Assembly: GCA_900556465.1 (NCBI GenBank)
Contig: USPK01000021.1
Coordinates: 1 to 25,002, forward strand
DNA from: an uncultured Prevotella sp.
GTDB taxonomy: Bacteria; Bacteroidota; Bacteroidia; Bacteroidales; Bacteroidaceae
Reading direction: 5' to 3'
Length of the DNA: 25,002 nt
Each line of letters begins with the position of its first letter. The stretch's first letter is position 1. The translations under genes and the position numbers were made by a program. The notes beneath the pieces are model-generated. The model had not been told where the DNA came from. It saw only the letters and a list, made by a program, of their open reading frames with translations, and did not search any database. This document shows, piece by piece, positions 1 through 8,558 of the stretch.

Positions 1-16
1 CCCCCAGTACGGCCCA

Positions 17-44
17 GCTCCTATCGGAGCGCAGGAAACGCTCC
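17..44. other. two mutually exclusive small hairpins
   Basis: GCTCC at 17-21 can pair with GGAGC at 26-30. Alternatively GGAGCG at 26-31 can pair with CGCTCC at 39-44. The two hairpins share bases and so cannot form together. There is no T-run, and no gene is visible to their left within the window. This may be the 3' region of a gene that ends outside the window. Function unknown. Confidence 0.3.
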
Positions 45-75
45 TATACAGAGTGGATCTTCCCCGATCCCCTCC

Positions 76-113
76 GCCCGGAGCGGCCCGCTACGGCGGG
101 CGCCGCTCCGGGC
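76..113. terminator. GC-rich hairpin upstream of the YfhO-like gene
   Basis: A long hairpin has outer arms GCCCGGAGCG (76-85) and CGCTCCGGGC (104-113), inner arms GCCCGC/GCGGGC, a TACG loop and a two-base bulge. No T-run follows, so intrinsic termination is uncertain. It lies 19 bases before the ATG at 133. It could end an upstream transcript, or act as a 5' UTR structure if transcription comes from further left. No TAnnTTTG promoter box is visible in 1-132. Confidence 0.4.
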
Positions 114-132
114 GGCTTAATTCACGAACACC

Positions 133-2724
133 ATGAACGCAATCCTTAAGAAAATCCTGCCCGACGTTATTGCCGTCGTGCTCTTCATGCTCATCAGCTT
201 CGTCTACTCCTACGGGCCGGTGAGCCAGGGCATGGTCCTGGGCGGGCACGATACGACGGCTTCCATCGGCCAGGGTCAGGAGCAACTGGACTATACGGCC
301 CGCCACGACGGCGAGGTGACCCGCTGGACCAACTCCATGTTCAGCGGCATGCCGACCTATCAGATCAGCCCCTCCTACGGGCCCACGCAGCTGCTGGGCA
401 AGATCTCGAACCTCTACGGCCTGACCACGACGGGCGTGCTCTGCTACGTCTTTATCCTCCTGCTGGGTTTCTACATCCTGATGCGGGCCTTCAACTTCAA
501 GCCCTGGCTCTCGGCGCTGGGCGCCATAGTCTGGGCTTTCTCCTCCTACTTCTTCATCATCATCGCGGCCGGCCACATCTGGAAGGTCATGACGCTGGCT
601 TTCATTCCGCCTACGATAGCGGGCCTCGTGCTCTGTTACCGCGGGCGGCTGCTTTGGGGCGGCGCCGTCACGGCCCTGTTCACCGCCTTCCAGGTACAGT
701 CGAACCACGTGCAGATGACGTACTACTTCCTCTTCGTCATGTTCTTCTTCGTCGTGGCCTACGGCATCGCGGCGCTGCGCGGCGGGAAGCTCGGCACGGC
801 CCTGACGCCGCGCGCCTGGCTGCGCTCCACGGGCGTCGTCATCGTAGCGGGGCTGCTCGGCGTGGCGGCCAACTTGCCCAACCTCTACCACACGTACGAA
901 TACAGCAAGCAGACCATGCGCGGCGGCTCGGAGCTGACGCCGCTGCCCGCCGCGGACGGGACGCAGCAGGGCGGCACCGCGGGCGGCGGCCTGGACTACG
1001 ACTACATCACGCAGTGGAGCTACGGCCTGGACGAGACGCTGACGCTCCTGGTCCCCAACTTCAAGGGAGGCGGCTCGGGCAGCGTCGTGACGGAAGAGAA
1101 CTACCTCGACGACCCCATACAGCAGCTCGTCGGCTATGCCCAGCCCGTGCAGCAGTACCTGGAGGCGCACCCCGTGGAAGGCGGCGCGTTGCCCGGAGTC
1201 AACCAGTACTGGGGCGACCAGCCTATGACCGTCGGTCCGGTCTATGTCGGCGCGTTCGTCTGCTTCCTCTTCCTGCTCGGCCTCTTTGTGGTGCGCGGTC
1301 CGGTGAAGTGGGCGCTGGCTGCGGCCACTGTGGTCTCCCTGCTCTTTGCCTGGGGGCACAACGTGCCGGCCCTGACGCGCTTCTTCATTGACTATCTGCC
1401 GATGTACAACAAGTTCCGCACGGTCTCCTCGGCCCTGGTCATCGCGGAGTTCACCATACCGCTGCTGGCCATGTTTGCCCTGGCCGAGACGCTGCGCCAG
1501 CCCGGCTGGGCACGGAGCCGCCGCGGGCGCGTAGGGCTCGGCGTGGCCGGCGCGCTGACGGCGGGCGTCTGCCTGCTGCTCTGGCTCTTCCCGGGCCTGG
1601 CCGGCGGCTGCCTCTCGGCCGGTGAGGCAGCCACGATGGACGCCCTGGCCAAGAGCGGCGCCTTCGACGCCCAGTTCCTGAGCGATTACGCCGCCGCCAT
1701 TGCCGACATGCGCCACGCCGTCCTCTCCCAGAGCGCCGGCGTCTCCCTGCTCGTGCTGCTCGTCTGCGGCGTCGTGTTCTACTTCGCCGCCATAGCCCGC
1801 CGCCTCTCCGCCGCAGTGGCCTGCGGCGTGCTGGCCGTGGTCTGCCTGGCGGACATGTGGGTGGTGAACAAGCGCTACTTGAACGACGCCAACTTCACGG
1901 ACCCCTACGTGCGCCTGGAGGGCTTCGCCAAAACGGCCGCCGACGAGCAAATCCTGAAAGACACGGCGCTCGACTACCGCGTACTCAGCTACATCGTGGG
2001 CGACCCCTTCAGCGAAAACACCACGAGCTACTGGCACAAGAACGTAGGCGGCTACCACGCCGCCAAGTTGCAGCGCTACCAGGACCTCATCGACCGCCAC
2101 CTGCGCCGCGAGTACGCCGACTTCTATACGCAGCTGGCCTCGACGGGCACTGTGGCGCCGGCCGCGCGGCTCGACTCGCTCATCCCCGTGCTGAACATGC
2201 TCAACACGAAGTACTTCATCGTGACGCCCGAGCTGGCGGTGCCGAACCCCGCGGCTAACGGCAACGGCTGGTTCGTGAGGAGCGTGAAGTTCGTCGACGG
2301 GGCCGACGCCGAGATGGCCGGGCTCACGGGCCTCGACACGAAGCGCGCCGCCGTGGCCGACAGCCGCTTCCGCCCGCAGCTCGACGGCTCGGCCCTCGAC
2401 AGCGGCACCGTGACGCTCACGGCCTACGAGCCCAACGAGCTGCACTACGACATCAGCTCCGCGCGCGGCGGCCTCGTGGTCTTCTCCGAGATTTACTATC
2501 CCGGCTGGACGGCCACCGTCGACGGGCAACCGGCCGAGCTGGGTCGCGCCAACTACGTGCTGCGCGCCCTCAAGGTGCCGGCCGGCAGCCACAAGGTGGT
2601 CCTCGAATTCCGCCCGGCCTCCGTCCGCACGACCAACGCCATCGCCTACGCCGCCCTGGCCGTCGTGATGCTCTGCTTCGTCGGGGCCCTCGTCCTCGTC
2701 GTGCGCCGGCAGCTGAAAGCCTGA
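133..2724 (+). CDS. YfhO-family polytopic membrane protein
   Basis: An 863-residue integral membrane protein of the YfhO family, multi-spanning proteins with a large extracytoplasmic C-terminal part. Firmicute members are linked to glycosylation of cell-surface polymers such as teichoic acid; Bacteroidales members have no firmly established substrate. Residues 11-28 form a first membrane segment. The conserved motifs GGHD (37-40) and WTNSMFSGMPTYQ (65-77) follow, as in GT-C-like proteins. Hydrophobic segments continue to about residue 575, a soluble domain spans about 580-835, and a last membrane helix lies at about 835-857. The soluble domain ends in the family signature YYPGW (788-792) ... 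NYVLR (807-811) ... VPAGSH. The ATG at 133 begins a typical short charged N-terminus (MNAILKKIL). Length is normal. A glycosyltransferase role is inferred from the family only. Confidence 0.85.
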   Translation: MNAILKKILPDVIAVVLFMLISFVYSYGPVSQGMVLGGHDTTASIGQGQEQLDYTARHDGEVTRWTNSMFSGMPTYQISPSYGPTQLLGKISNLYGLTTTGVLCYVFILLLGFYILMRAFNFKPWLSALGAIVWAFSSYFFIIIAAGHIWKVMTLAFIPPTIAGLVLCYRGRLLWGGAVTALFTAFQVQSNHVQMTYYFLFVMFFFVVAYGIAALRGGKLGTALTPRAWLRSTGVVIVAGLLGVAANLPNLYHTYEYSKQTMRGGSELTPLPAADGTQQGGTAGGGLDYDYITQWSYGLDETLTLLVPNFKGGGSGSVVTEENYLDDPIQQLVGYAQPVQQYLEAHPVEGGALPGVNQYWGDQPMTVGPVYVGAFVCFLFLLGLFVVRGPVKWALAAATVVSLLFAWGHNVPALTRFFIDYLPMYNKFRTVSSALVIAEFTIPLLAMFALAETLRQPGWARSRRGRVGLGVAGALTAGVCLLLWLFPGLAGGCLSAGEAATMDALAKSGAFDAQFLSDYAAAIADMRHAVLSQSAGVSLLVLLVCGVVFYFAAIARRLSAAVACGVLAVVCLADMWVVNKRYLNDANFTDPYVRLEGFAKTAADEQILKDTALDYRVLSYIVGDPFSENTTSYWHKNVGGYHAAKLQRYQDLIDRHLRREYADFYTQLASTGTVAPAARLDSLIPVLNMLNTKYFIVTPELAVPNPAANGNGWFVRSVKFVDGADAEMAGLTGLDTKRAAVADSRFRPQLDGSALDSGTVTLTAYEPNELHYDISSARGGLVVFSEIYYPGWTATVDGQPAELGRANYVLRALKVPAGSHKVVLEFRPASVRTTNAIAYAALAVVMLCFVGALVLVVRRQLKA

Positions 2725-2774
2725 CGCCCGCCGCCGGGCAACGCCTCCGCCGCACGCCGACAGGCGCGCCAATC

Positions 2775-2840
2775 ACGGGGCTTAGGCCAGTAATTTCTGG
2801 GCTAAGCCCCGTTTTTACGGGGATAGGGCCCGTGGCGCGG
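2775..2840. repeat. 21-bp intergenic repeat array, locus A
   Basis: About three 21-bp units lie between the YfhO-like gene and ychF. The array contains GGGCTAAGCCC and CCCCGT-TTTT-ACGGGG palindromes and ends in GGGATAGGGCCCGT. The flank GGCCCGTGGCGCGG (2827-2840) is shared with locus C. One unit is degenerate (AGTAATTTCTGG in place of AGTTTTTACGG). Translated on the minus strand, it reads as heptads TGPIPVK-TGLSPEI-TGLSPVI. The same family recurs at about 10885, 15315 and 21301. The array also follows the yfhO-like stop and could weakly terminate that transcript, since T-runs face the + direction here. Confidence 0.8.
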
Positions 2841-2874
2841 CCCCTACGGCCGGCGCACAAAAAGACGGGCAAAA

Positions 2875-2906
2875 TTTGGCCTTTCTCCTGGGTTACTGTA
2901 TTTTTG
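2875..2906 (+). promoter_or_regulatory. Bacteroidetes-type promoter of ychF
   Basis: A TTTG at 2875-2878 and TATTTTTG at 2899-2906 are separated by 20 bases. This fits the Bacteroidetes sigma-factor consensus (TTTG, about 19 bases, TAnnTTTG) well. Transcription would start near 2913, giving a short A/T-rich leader of about 25 bases before the ATG at 2938. This is the best promoter match in the window, with both boxes present. Confidence 0.75.
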
Positions 2907-2937
2907 CACTACGATTTGAAATCACTACTTTAAGATT

Positions 2938-4041
2938 ATGAGTTTACAATGCGGTATTGTCGGTTTGCCGAACGTGGGCAAGTCGACGCTCTTTAATTGT
3001 CTGAGCAACGCCAAGGCGCAGTCCGCCAACTTCCCCTTTTGTACCATCGAGCCCAACGTAGGCATGATCACCGTCCCCGACGAGCGCCTGAACCGCCTCG
3101 CCGAGCTGGTCCATCCGGGCCGTATCGTGCCGACGACGGTCGAAATCGTCGACATTGCCGGACTGGTGAAGGGCGCGTCGAAGGGTGAGGGCCTGGGCAA
3201 TCAGTTCCTGGGAAATATCCGCGAGACGGATGCCATTATCCACGTGCTGCGTTGCTTTGACGACGACAACGTGGTCCACGTCGACGGGTCGGTAGACCCG
3301 GTGCGCGACAAGGAAATCATCGACACGGAGCTCCAGTTGAAGGACCTCGAGACGGTGGAGAACCGCCTGCGCCGCGTGGAGAAGACGGCCACGATGGGCG
3401 GCGACAAGGCGGCCAAGATAGAGTATGGCGTGCTGCAGGCCTATCGCGAGGCGCTGGAGCAGGGACGCTCGGCCCGCACCGTGCAGTTCGAGACGAAGGA
3501 GGAGCAGCGGGCGGCGAAGGGCCTCTTTCTGCTCACGTCGAAGCCCGTACTCTATGTCTGCAACGTCGACGAGGCGTCGGCCGCGCAGGGCAATGCCTAC
3601 GTGGACCGCGTACGCGAGGCCGTGGCCCCCGAGGGGGCGCAGGTGCTGGTGCTGGCCGCGCAGACCGAGGCCGACATTGCCGAGCTCGAGACCTACGAGG
3701 AGCGGCAGCTCTTCCTGCAGGACATCGGGCTGGAAGAGAGCGGCTGCAACCGCCTCGTCAAGGCGGCCTACGCCCTGCTCAACCTGGAGACCTTCATCAC
3801 GGCCGGCGAGATGGAGGTAAAGGCCTGGACGTACCACCGCGGCTGGAAGGCGCCGCAGTGTGCCGGCGTCATCCACACGGACTTCGAGAAGGGCTTCATC
3901 CGCGCCGAGGTCATCAAATACGAAGACTTCATCCGCTGCGGGTCCGAGGCCGCCGTGCGCGAGGCCGGCCTGCTCCACGTGGAGGGCAAGGACTACGTCG
4001 TGCAGGACGGCGACATCATGCACTTCCGCTTTAATGTGTAA
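2938..4041 (+). CDS. ychF: YchF/OLA1 ribosome-associated ATPase
   Basis: A 367-residue member of the Obg-related P-loop family, which prefers ATP over GTP, binds ribosomes and affects translation and oxidative-stress responses. The sequence shows the P-loop GLPNVGKST (residues 9-17), DIAG switch II (72-75), a LGNQFLGNIRETDAI segment, and NVDE (209-212) in place of the GTP-specific NKxD, the hallmark of ATP use in YchF. A coiled-coil insertion lies around 130-195 and the C-terminal TGS domain at about 280-365 (ITAGEMEVKAWT ... DGDIMHFRFNV). Full length. It has its own promoter, and lgt follows after only about 33 bases, so the two are probably co-transcribed. Confidence 0.97.
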   Translation: MSLQCGIVGLPNVGKSTLFNCLSNAKAQSANFPFCTIEPNVGMITVPDERLNRLAELVHPGRIVPTTVEIVDIAGLVKGASKGEGLGNQFLGNIRETDAIIHVLRCFDDDNVVHVDGSVDPVRDKEIIDTELQLKDLETVENRLRRVEKTATMGGDKAAKIEYGVLQAYREALEQGRSARTVQFETKEEQRAAKGLFLLTSKPVLYVCNVDEASAAQGNAYVDRVREAVAPEGAQVLVLAAQTEADIAELETYEERQLFLQDIGLEESGCNRLVKAAYALLNLETFITAGEMEVKAWTYHRGWKAPQCAGVIHTDFEKGFIRAEVIKYEDFIRCGSEAAVREAGLLHVEGKDYVVQDGDIMHFRFNV

Positions 4042-4074
4042 CCCCCTACCCTATTGACGCTAATCGCTTCGACT

Positions 4075-4971
4075 ATGAATCTGCTTTACATCGTCTGGGA
4101 CGTGAACGAGGTGGCCTTCAGCATTGGCTCGTTCGATATTCGCTGGTACGCGATGTGCTGGTGCGTCGGCCTCGTGCTGGCTTACGTCATCGTCTACAAG
4201 CTCTACCGGCAGCAGCAAATCCCGATGGAGAAGTTCGACCCCCTCTTCTTCTACTGCTTCATCGGCATCCTGGTGGGGTCGCGCCTGGGCCACTGCCTGT
4301 TTTACGAGCCGGGCTATTTCCTCTCCCACCCCGTCGAGATGTTTCTCCCCATCCGGCAGACGACGGACGGCTGGCGCTTCACCGGATACAGCGGCCTGGC
4401 CTCACACGGCGGCACGCTGGGCCTCATCCTGGCGTTGTGGCTCTACGTGCGCCGCACGAAGCTGAACATCCTACGGGTGGTGGACAACATCGCCATAGCC
4501 ACGCCCGTCACGGCCTGCTTCATCCGCCTGGGCAACCTGATGAACTCGGAAATCGTAGGCAAGCCCACGGGCTCGGACTACGGCTTCATCTTCCCCAACG
4601 GGTCGGAGCTGTTCAGCCGCACCCTGCCCTGCTACCCGGCCCAGCTCTACGAGGCCATGGCCTACCTGCTCTTCTTCTTCATCGGCTGGGCGCTCTACCG
4701 CCGCTACCGCGAGCGCGTGGGGACGGGCTTCTTCTTCGGCTGGTGCCTGACGTCCATTTTCGTGTTCCGCTTCTTCGTGGAATTCCTGAAGGCGGTGCAG
4801 GAACCGTGGGAACTGAAGATGGTCGACGCCATAGGGCTCAATCAGGGCCAGCTACTGAGCATCCCCTTCATCGTCGTGGGCCTTTACTGCATGTTGGGCG
4901 GGAAGTGGTGCCGGCGCCTGGGCGAGAAGTCCGGGAAGCCGGGCGCCAAGCCCGGGAAACAGGCGGCCTGA
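4075..4971 (+). CDS. lgt: prolipoprotein diacylglyceryl transferase
   Basis: Transfers diacylglycerol from phosphatidylglycerol to the lipobox cysteine of prolipoproteins, the first step of lipoprotein maturation in the inner membrane. At 298 residues with about seven hydrophobic segments it matches the family. Diagnostic features are GLASHGGTLG (His111, Gly-Gly), FIRLGNLMNSEIVGKP (149-164; Arg151, Asn154, Glu159), YPAQLYEA (187-194), RFFVEFLK (Arg232) and LNQGQLLSIP (255-264). An in-frame TTG at 4054 would add seven residues. The ATG at 4075 is preferred because the protein then starts directly at the hydrophobic N-terminus. The hydrophilic C-terminal tail (KSGKPGAKPGK) is not conserved. The two lipoproteins encoded at 18228-21035 would be substrates. 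Confidence 0.96.
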   Translation: MNLLYIVWDVNEVAFSIGSFDIRWYAMCWCVGLVLAYVIVYKLYRQQQIPMEKFDPLFFYCFIGILVGSRLGHCLFYEPGYFLSHPVEMFLPIRQTTDGWRFTGYSGLASHGGTLGLILALWLYVRRTKLNILRVVDNIAIATPVTACFIRLGNLMNSEIVGKPTGSDYGFIFPNGSELFSRTLPCYPAQLYEAMAYLLFFFIGWALYRRYRERVGTGFFFGWCLTSIFVFRFFVEFLKAVQEPWELKMVDAIGLNQGQLLSIPFIVVGLYCMLGGKWCRRLGEKSGKPGAKPGKQAA

Positions 4972-4995
4972 CGCCGCGCCCCGACGGCAACGAAA

Positions 4996-5039
4996 AGCGA
5001 CGCTTTCCAGCACGGAGCTGGGAAGCGTCGCTATTTTTG
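4996..5039. terminator. bidirectional intrinsic terminator between lgt and the large sialidase
   Basis: A nearly perfect 16-bp stem, AGCGACGCTTTCCAGC (4996-5011) against GCTGGGAAGCGTCGCT (5017-5032), has one G-T wobble and a 5-base loop. It is followed by ATTTTTG on the + strand. On the minus strand the stem is followed by TTTTCG. It lies between two converging genes and most likely terminates both lgt and the sialidase unit. Confidence 0.9.
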
Positions 5040-5064
5040 TGGCCGGGCCGGAGCCCGGACGGGA

Positions 5065-8000
5065 TTATTTCAGGAGAACCTTGCGGCCGTCGGCGGTCAC
5101 GTAGATGCCGCGCGTGGGCTGCTCCACGCGGCGGCCGCTCAGGTCGTAGTAGACGGCGGGCGCCGCGGGCTCGGCGGCGAGCTGCCCGATACCGGTGACG
5201 AGCTGGTCGAGCGTGAGGCTGAACTGCGGCGTTTCGTTGTCGGCTGCGACGAAGTAGGCCTGGTTGGCCGCGATGGTGCCGCTGGGCGTGCGTCGCAGGC
5301 TGAAGGCGGGCTCGTCCCCGCTCGTGTCGAGCAGATATACGGTCCGGCTGTTCACGGAGGCGGCCTTCAGCGTGCCGGTCAGGAGGTTGGTCTCCACGGC
5401 CTGGGCCTCGCCGCCGATGGGCAGCTGGTAGGTGCCGTCGGCGCCTTGGAGAACGACCGGCGTCAGGGCCGGCACGGCGCCCGTCAGTTCGTCGAGCTGC
5501 AGGGCCGCTTGCCCGTCGGCCGTGGTGCCGTAGTCGGCGACAGTGTAGGCTTTCACGCCCTCCGGGAGCTGGACGGCGAAGGGATAGTGTGCCGTGGCGT
5601 AGCCGCCGTCAATGGTGAGCTGCTGCGCGTCTACGGGCTCGATGTACCAGAGCGAGGCATCGTTGTCGCTGAGCCAGGGCACGATGCGCTTGCAATCGCC
5701 CGCCAGGTGGAGGGCATTATAAGTGGCGTTGGCGCCATTGGTGCAGATGAGCGCACTCTTGCCCGCGGGCGAGGACTGCACGGTGAAGGTGCCGGCCTCC
5801 GTAGCGGCGGAGACGGGCGTCTCGGTCTCCACGGCCTGCGTCTTGCCGGCGTAGGCGGCGGCATTACCGTTGTAGAGCGTCCACGACTGGTCGCCGTTCG
5901 CGCGGAAGGTGAAGAGCTGGTCGGCATCGGTCTCGTCGAGCGCTTCGACGTTCAGCGTCGATGTGCCGGTAAAGAGATAGAGCGTGGCGTCCTGGCGGCC
6001 GACGTTGCGCAGGCGGTACCATTTCCCCTCCTCCAGGGTAATGCGGTTGTCGGCCTGGATGCGGTTGAAGGCGGCGTAGTCCTCGAGCGCGCCGCTTTGG
6101 GCAAACGTTCCGAGGGCGGCTTCCAGATCGGTGCGGCAGTCGGGCGAGAGCGTGCCCACGTAGCCCGAGAAGTCGAGGTCGTCGAGGCGGCTTTCCACGC
6201 CTGCCTGGCGCATGAAGGCGGCGCGGTCCTCCGACTCGGGCGCGTAGCTGTAGGCGCCGTCCGTGAGGCCCTCGAGGCTGTATTGCTTGTAGACCATCGT
6301 GTAGTCCGCGCCGTGCAGGCTCTCCTCGTAGTAGAAGGCGATGGAGTCGTTGGCCTGCATCGTCATGGTAGAGTAGGCCGAGTTGAGGACACTGCTCTGG
6401 TGCTTGCCGTCCCAGCCCGTGGCGAAAGCCTCCGGCGAGAAGAAGTCAGCATAAGTCTCGAGCGCTTTCCAGTAAAGGCCCACGTTGGCACGGTTCGGGC
6501 CGAGCGGGAGCGACTGAAGGGCGACGTAGACGTTGGCATTATCGCTGTTGCGGCGGGCCGGGATGATGAGAATCTCGCCGTTGGTGCTGTTGCTCTGGCA
6601 GCTGACGCCGCCCTCGAAGGATTCGGAAGCGACGGCCTGGCCCCAGAAGCCCTCGGCCTTCTCCACGTCGGTGTAGGAGAAGAGATTATAGTAGCGGCCG
6701 CCCGTCTTACGGGAACTGAGCACGACGCTACCGTCGGGCAGTTCCTCGCACTTCGGTTCGTCGCCCGAGCCTGCCGGCGAAGCGTCTATCGTACCGAGCG
6801 CGTGCCACGTCTGCCCGAAGTCGTCCGAGTAGACTACGCGGTTGCCGCCCGGGCGGGCACACAGTGCGGCGTAGAGGCGGTAGTATTCGCCCACCTTTAC
6901 GTAGCGGCTCTGGCAGATGCGGCCCGAGCCGAAGAAGAGCCCTTGGACGGCGCCGAGGCTGCTGGCGTCGAAAAGCGAGTAAATATTCTCGGTGATGTCC
7001 TCCGGCGCGGACCAGGTGCGGCCGTTATCCTCGCTGTAAAGGCGTGCCACGCGGATGGGATTCTGACGCTGCGAGCTGCCGTAGGGCACATTGCCCGCGG
7101 CACAGATAAGCAGGACGCGGTCGCTTCCCTGGTCGGCCACGAGCGCGGCATCACCGTAGCCCGTGTCGGCCCTGCCGCTGATGCCGCTGCCGTCGGCCAC
7201 GGTGAAGGCTTCGCCCCAGGTCTGGCCGTTGTCCGTACTGATGCGGCCCACGATGTCTACGTGGCCGTAGCCGATGTCTGAGCCGCACGGGCGGTAGTCA
7301 GAGAGCGCGAGCAGGCCGCCGTCGTGTGTGCGGGCGATGGCAGGGATGCGGTAGGGCGTGTCTCCGGGATTGGTGACGAAGAGTTCGGTGAAAGGTTCGG
7401 CCGCTTGTCCGCCAGGCACGACCTTAACGATGAAGCGCGCGGTGCGTGCGGCATTTGTGGCGCCGTTAGCGGACGTGACGGTGAACGCAGCGGTCCGTTC
7501 CTCCAGACCCTCTACCAGGACCGACGCCCCCTCGTCGCCGCTGCACGTCACGGCAGCCGCTCCGGCGGGCGTTACGGTCATGTCGACGTCGGCGGCGTTG
7601 CTGAAGTCGAAGGAGTAGGACTCAATGACGTAGCCCTGGTCCGTGGCGAGCGTGTAGGTGCTGCCGCCGTTGCCGGCGTAGCAGTCGATGTTGGTCCCTG
7701 CGGCGGCCATGTCGTTGCGGCCGGGAGAGAGCGAGAGCGACGGTTCCTGTGCCGTGCTGGCCCAGTTCGAGGCGTAGGTCCCGGCGGCGTTGGTCGCGGT
7801 GAACTGTCCGTGTGCCAGGTCGACCAGGAAGGCGGTGGCGCCGGCCTCGTCCTGCGGCCCGGCCTCTTCGGGACCGCCCTCGGCGCTGTCGTAGAGCACG
7901 ACGCGCGACAGGCCGATGAAGCAGCCGCCGTTGTTCGTGCCCTTCGTGGCCGTGATGCGCAGGCAGAGCGAGCCGTCCGTCGTGGCCGGCGCCGCTGCCG

Positions 8001-8502
8001 TGAGCACGGGCAGGGAGGGATGGTCGTTGTTCAAGTCATAGTCCGTCAGCGCGGCAAAGTCCGCGAGCGAGGTCTCGTCGCTGCCGAGCTGCGCGGACAG
8101 GTTCCATTGTCTCACCTGCCCTTCGTCCTGGTAGCTGCCGCCGCTGTTGAGCGCGCGCGTCTCGAGTTGTACGCAGTCGAACGAGAAGTCTTGCGGCAGG
8201 CCCGTAAGGGAGAGCTGGAACGAAATGTCCTGGCCCGCCGTGGCATTGACGTTGGGGCAAAGCACAGAGGGCGTCACGGCCGTGCCCGACGTCTTCATGT
8301 CGTGCGAGACCGTGAGCGAAGCCCGTGCGCCAGGGATGGGCTGGCCGTTCTCGTCAGTGAGTTTCACGGCCACCTCGTCCGCCGTCGCGCCGGCCCGGGT
8401 AAAGGCGATGCGCACCCGTTCCTGCGCGTAGGCCCCGGTGGATAGGAACAGGCCGGCCAGGGCCAGCATCACTGTTCCGATGCGGAGTGAAAATGTTTTC
8501 AT
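5065..8502 (-). CDS. multidomain GH33 sialidase
   Basis: A secreted exo-sialidase releasing terminal sialic acid from glycoconjugates; 1145 residues, far longer than a bare catalytic domain. A signal peptide ends near AYAQ (residue 27). Residues 28-370 are beta-rich modules that I cannot assign; one part resembles a jelly-roll sugar-binding fold. The catalytic beta-propeller spans about 372-745: YRIP (384-387, first Arg of the triad), Asp boxes STDNGQTW (422-429), SEDNGRTW (490-497) and SDDFGQTW (559-566), GSGRICQSR (525-533), CEELPDGSVVLSSR (585-598, catalytic Glu region) and SAYSTM (708-713, Tyr710 as likely nucleophile). Residues 825-955 look like a beta-trefoil, with another beta domain at 960-1100. 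The last 30 residues (YYDLSGRRV...GRKVLLK) resemble a Bacteroidales C-terminal sorting tail, possibly type IX secretion. It follows floA by 56 bases with no clear promoter, so it is probably expressed from the threonine aldolase promoter. Confidence 0.93.
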   Translation of the reverse strand: MKTFSLRIGTVMLALAGLFLSTGAYAQERVRIAFTRAGATADEVAVKLTDENGQPIPGARASLTVSHDMKTSGTAVTPSVLCPNVNATAGQDISFQLSLTGLPQDFSFDCVQLETRALNSGGSYQDEGQVRQWNLSAQLGSDETSLADFAALTDYDLNNDHPSLPVLTAAAPATTDGSLCLRITATKGTNNGGCFIGLSRVVLYDSAEGGPEEAGPQDEAGATAFLVDLAHGQFTATNAAGTYASNWASTAQEPSLSLSPGRNDMAAAGTNIDCYAGNGGSTYTLATDQGYVIESYSFDFSNAADVDMTVTPAGAAAVTCSGDEGASVLVEGLEERTAAFTVTSANGATNAARTARFIVKVVPGGQAAEPFTELFVTNPGDTPYRIPAIARTHDGGLLALSDYRPCGSDIGYGHVDIVGRISTDNGQTWGEAFTVADGSGISGRADTGYGDAALVADQGSDRVLLICAAGNVPYGSSQRQNPIRVARLYSEDNGRTWSAPEDITENIYSLFDASSLGAVQGLFFGSGRICQSRYVKVGEYYRLYAALCARPGGNRVVYSDDFGQTWHALGTIDASPAGSGDEPKCEELPDGSVVLSSRKTGGRYYNLFSYTDVEKAEGFWGQAVASESFEGGVSCQSNSTNGEILIIPARRNSDNANVYVALQSLPLGPNRANVGLYWKALETYADFFSPEAFATGWDGKHQSSVLNSAYSTMTMQANDSIAFYYEESLHGADYTMVYKQYSLEGLTDGAYSYAPESEDRAAFMRQAGVESRLDDLDFSGYVGTLSPDCRTDLEAALGTFAQSGALEDYAAFNRIQADNRITLEEGKWYRLRNVGRQDATLYLFTGTSTLNVEALDETDADQLFTFRANGDQSWTLYNGNAAAYAGKTQAVETETPVSAATEAGTFTVQSSPAGKSALICTNGANATYNALHLAGDCKRIVPWLSDNDASLWYIEPVDAQQLTIDGGYATAHYPFAVQLPEGVKAYTVADYGTTADGQAALQLDELTGAVPALTPVVLQGADGTYQLPIGGEAQAVETNLLTGTLKAASVNSRTVYLLDTSGDEPAFSLRRTPSGTIAANQAYFVAADNETPQFSLTLDQLVTGIGQLAAEPAAPAVYYDLSGRRVEQPTRGIYVTADGRKVLLK

Positions 8503-8558
8503 AGGCTGATAATTATAGATTGACTGATTGTTTTATGTGGGACTGGACTTGCTGCCGG

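Noticed and set aside
91..2772. Long antisense open frame (about 890 codons) opposite the YfhO-like gene
   Set aside because: Its product is rich in Arg, Gly, Ala, His and Glu with no domain, and it mirrors the YfhO frame. This is the usual composition shadow in GC-rich DNA.
5446..7281. 611-codon + strand frame opposite the large sialidase
   Set aside because: Shadow frame; no start context, promoter or recognisable domain.
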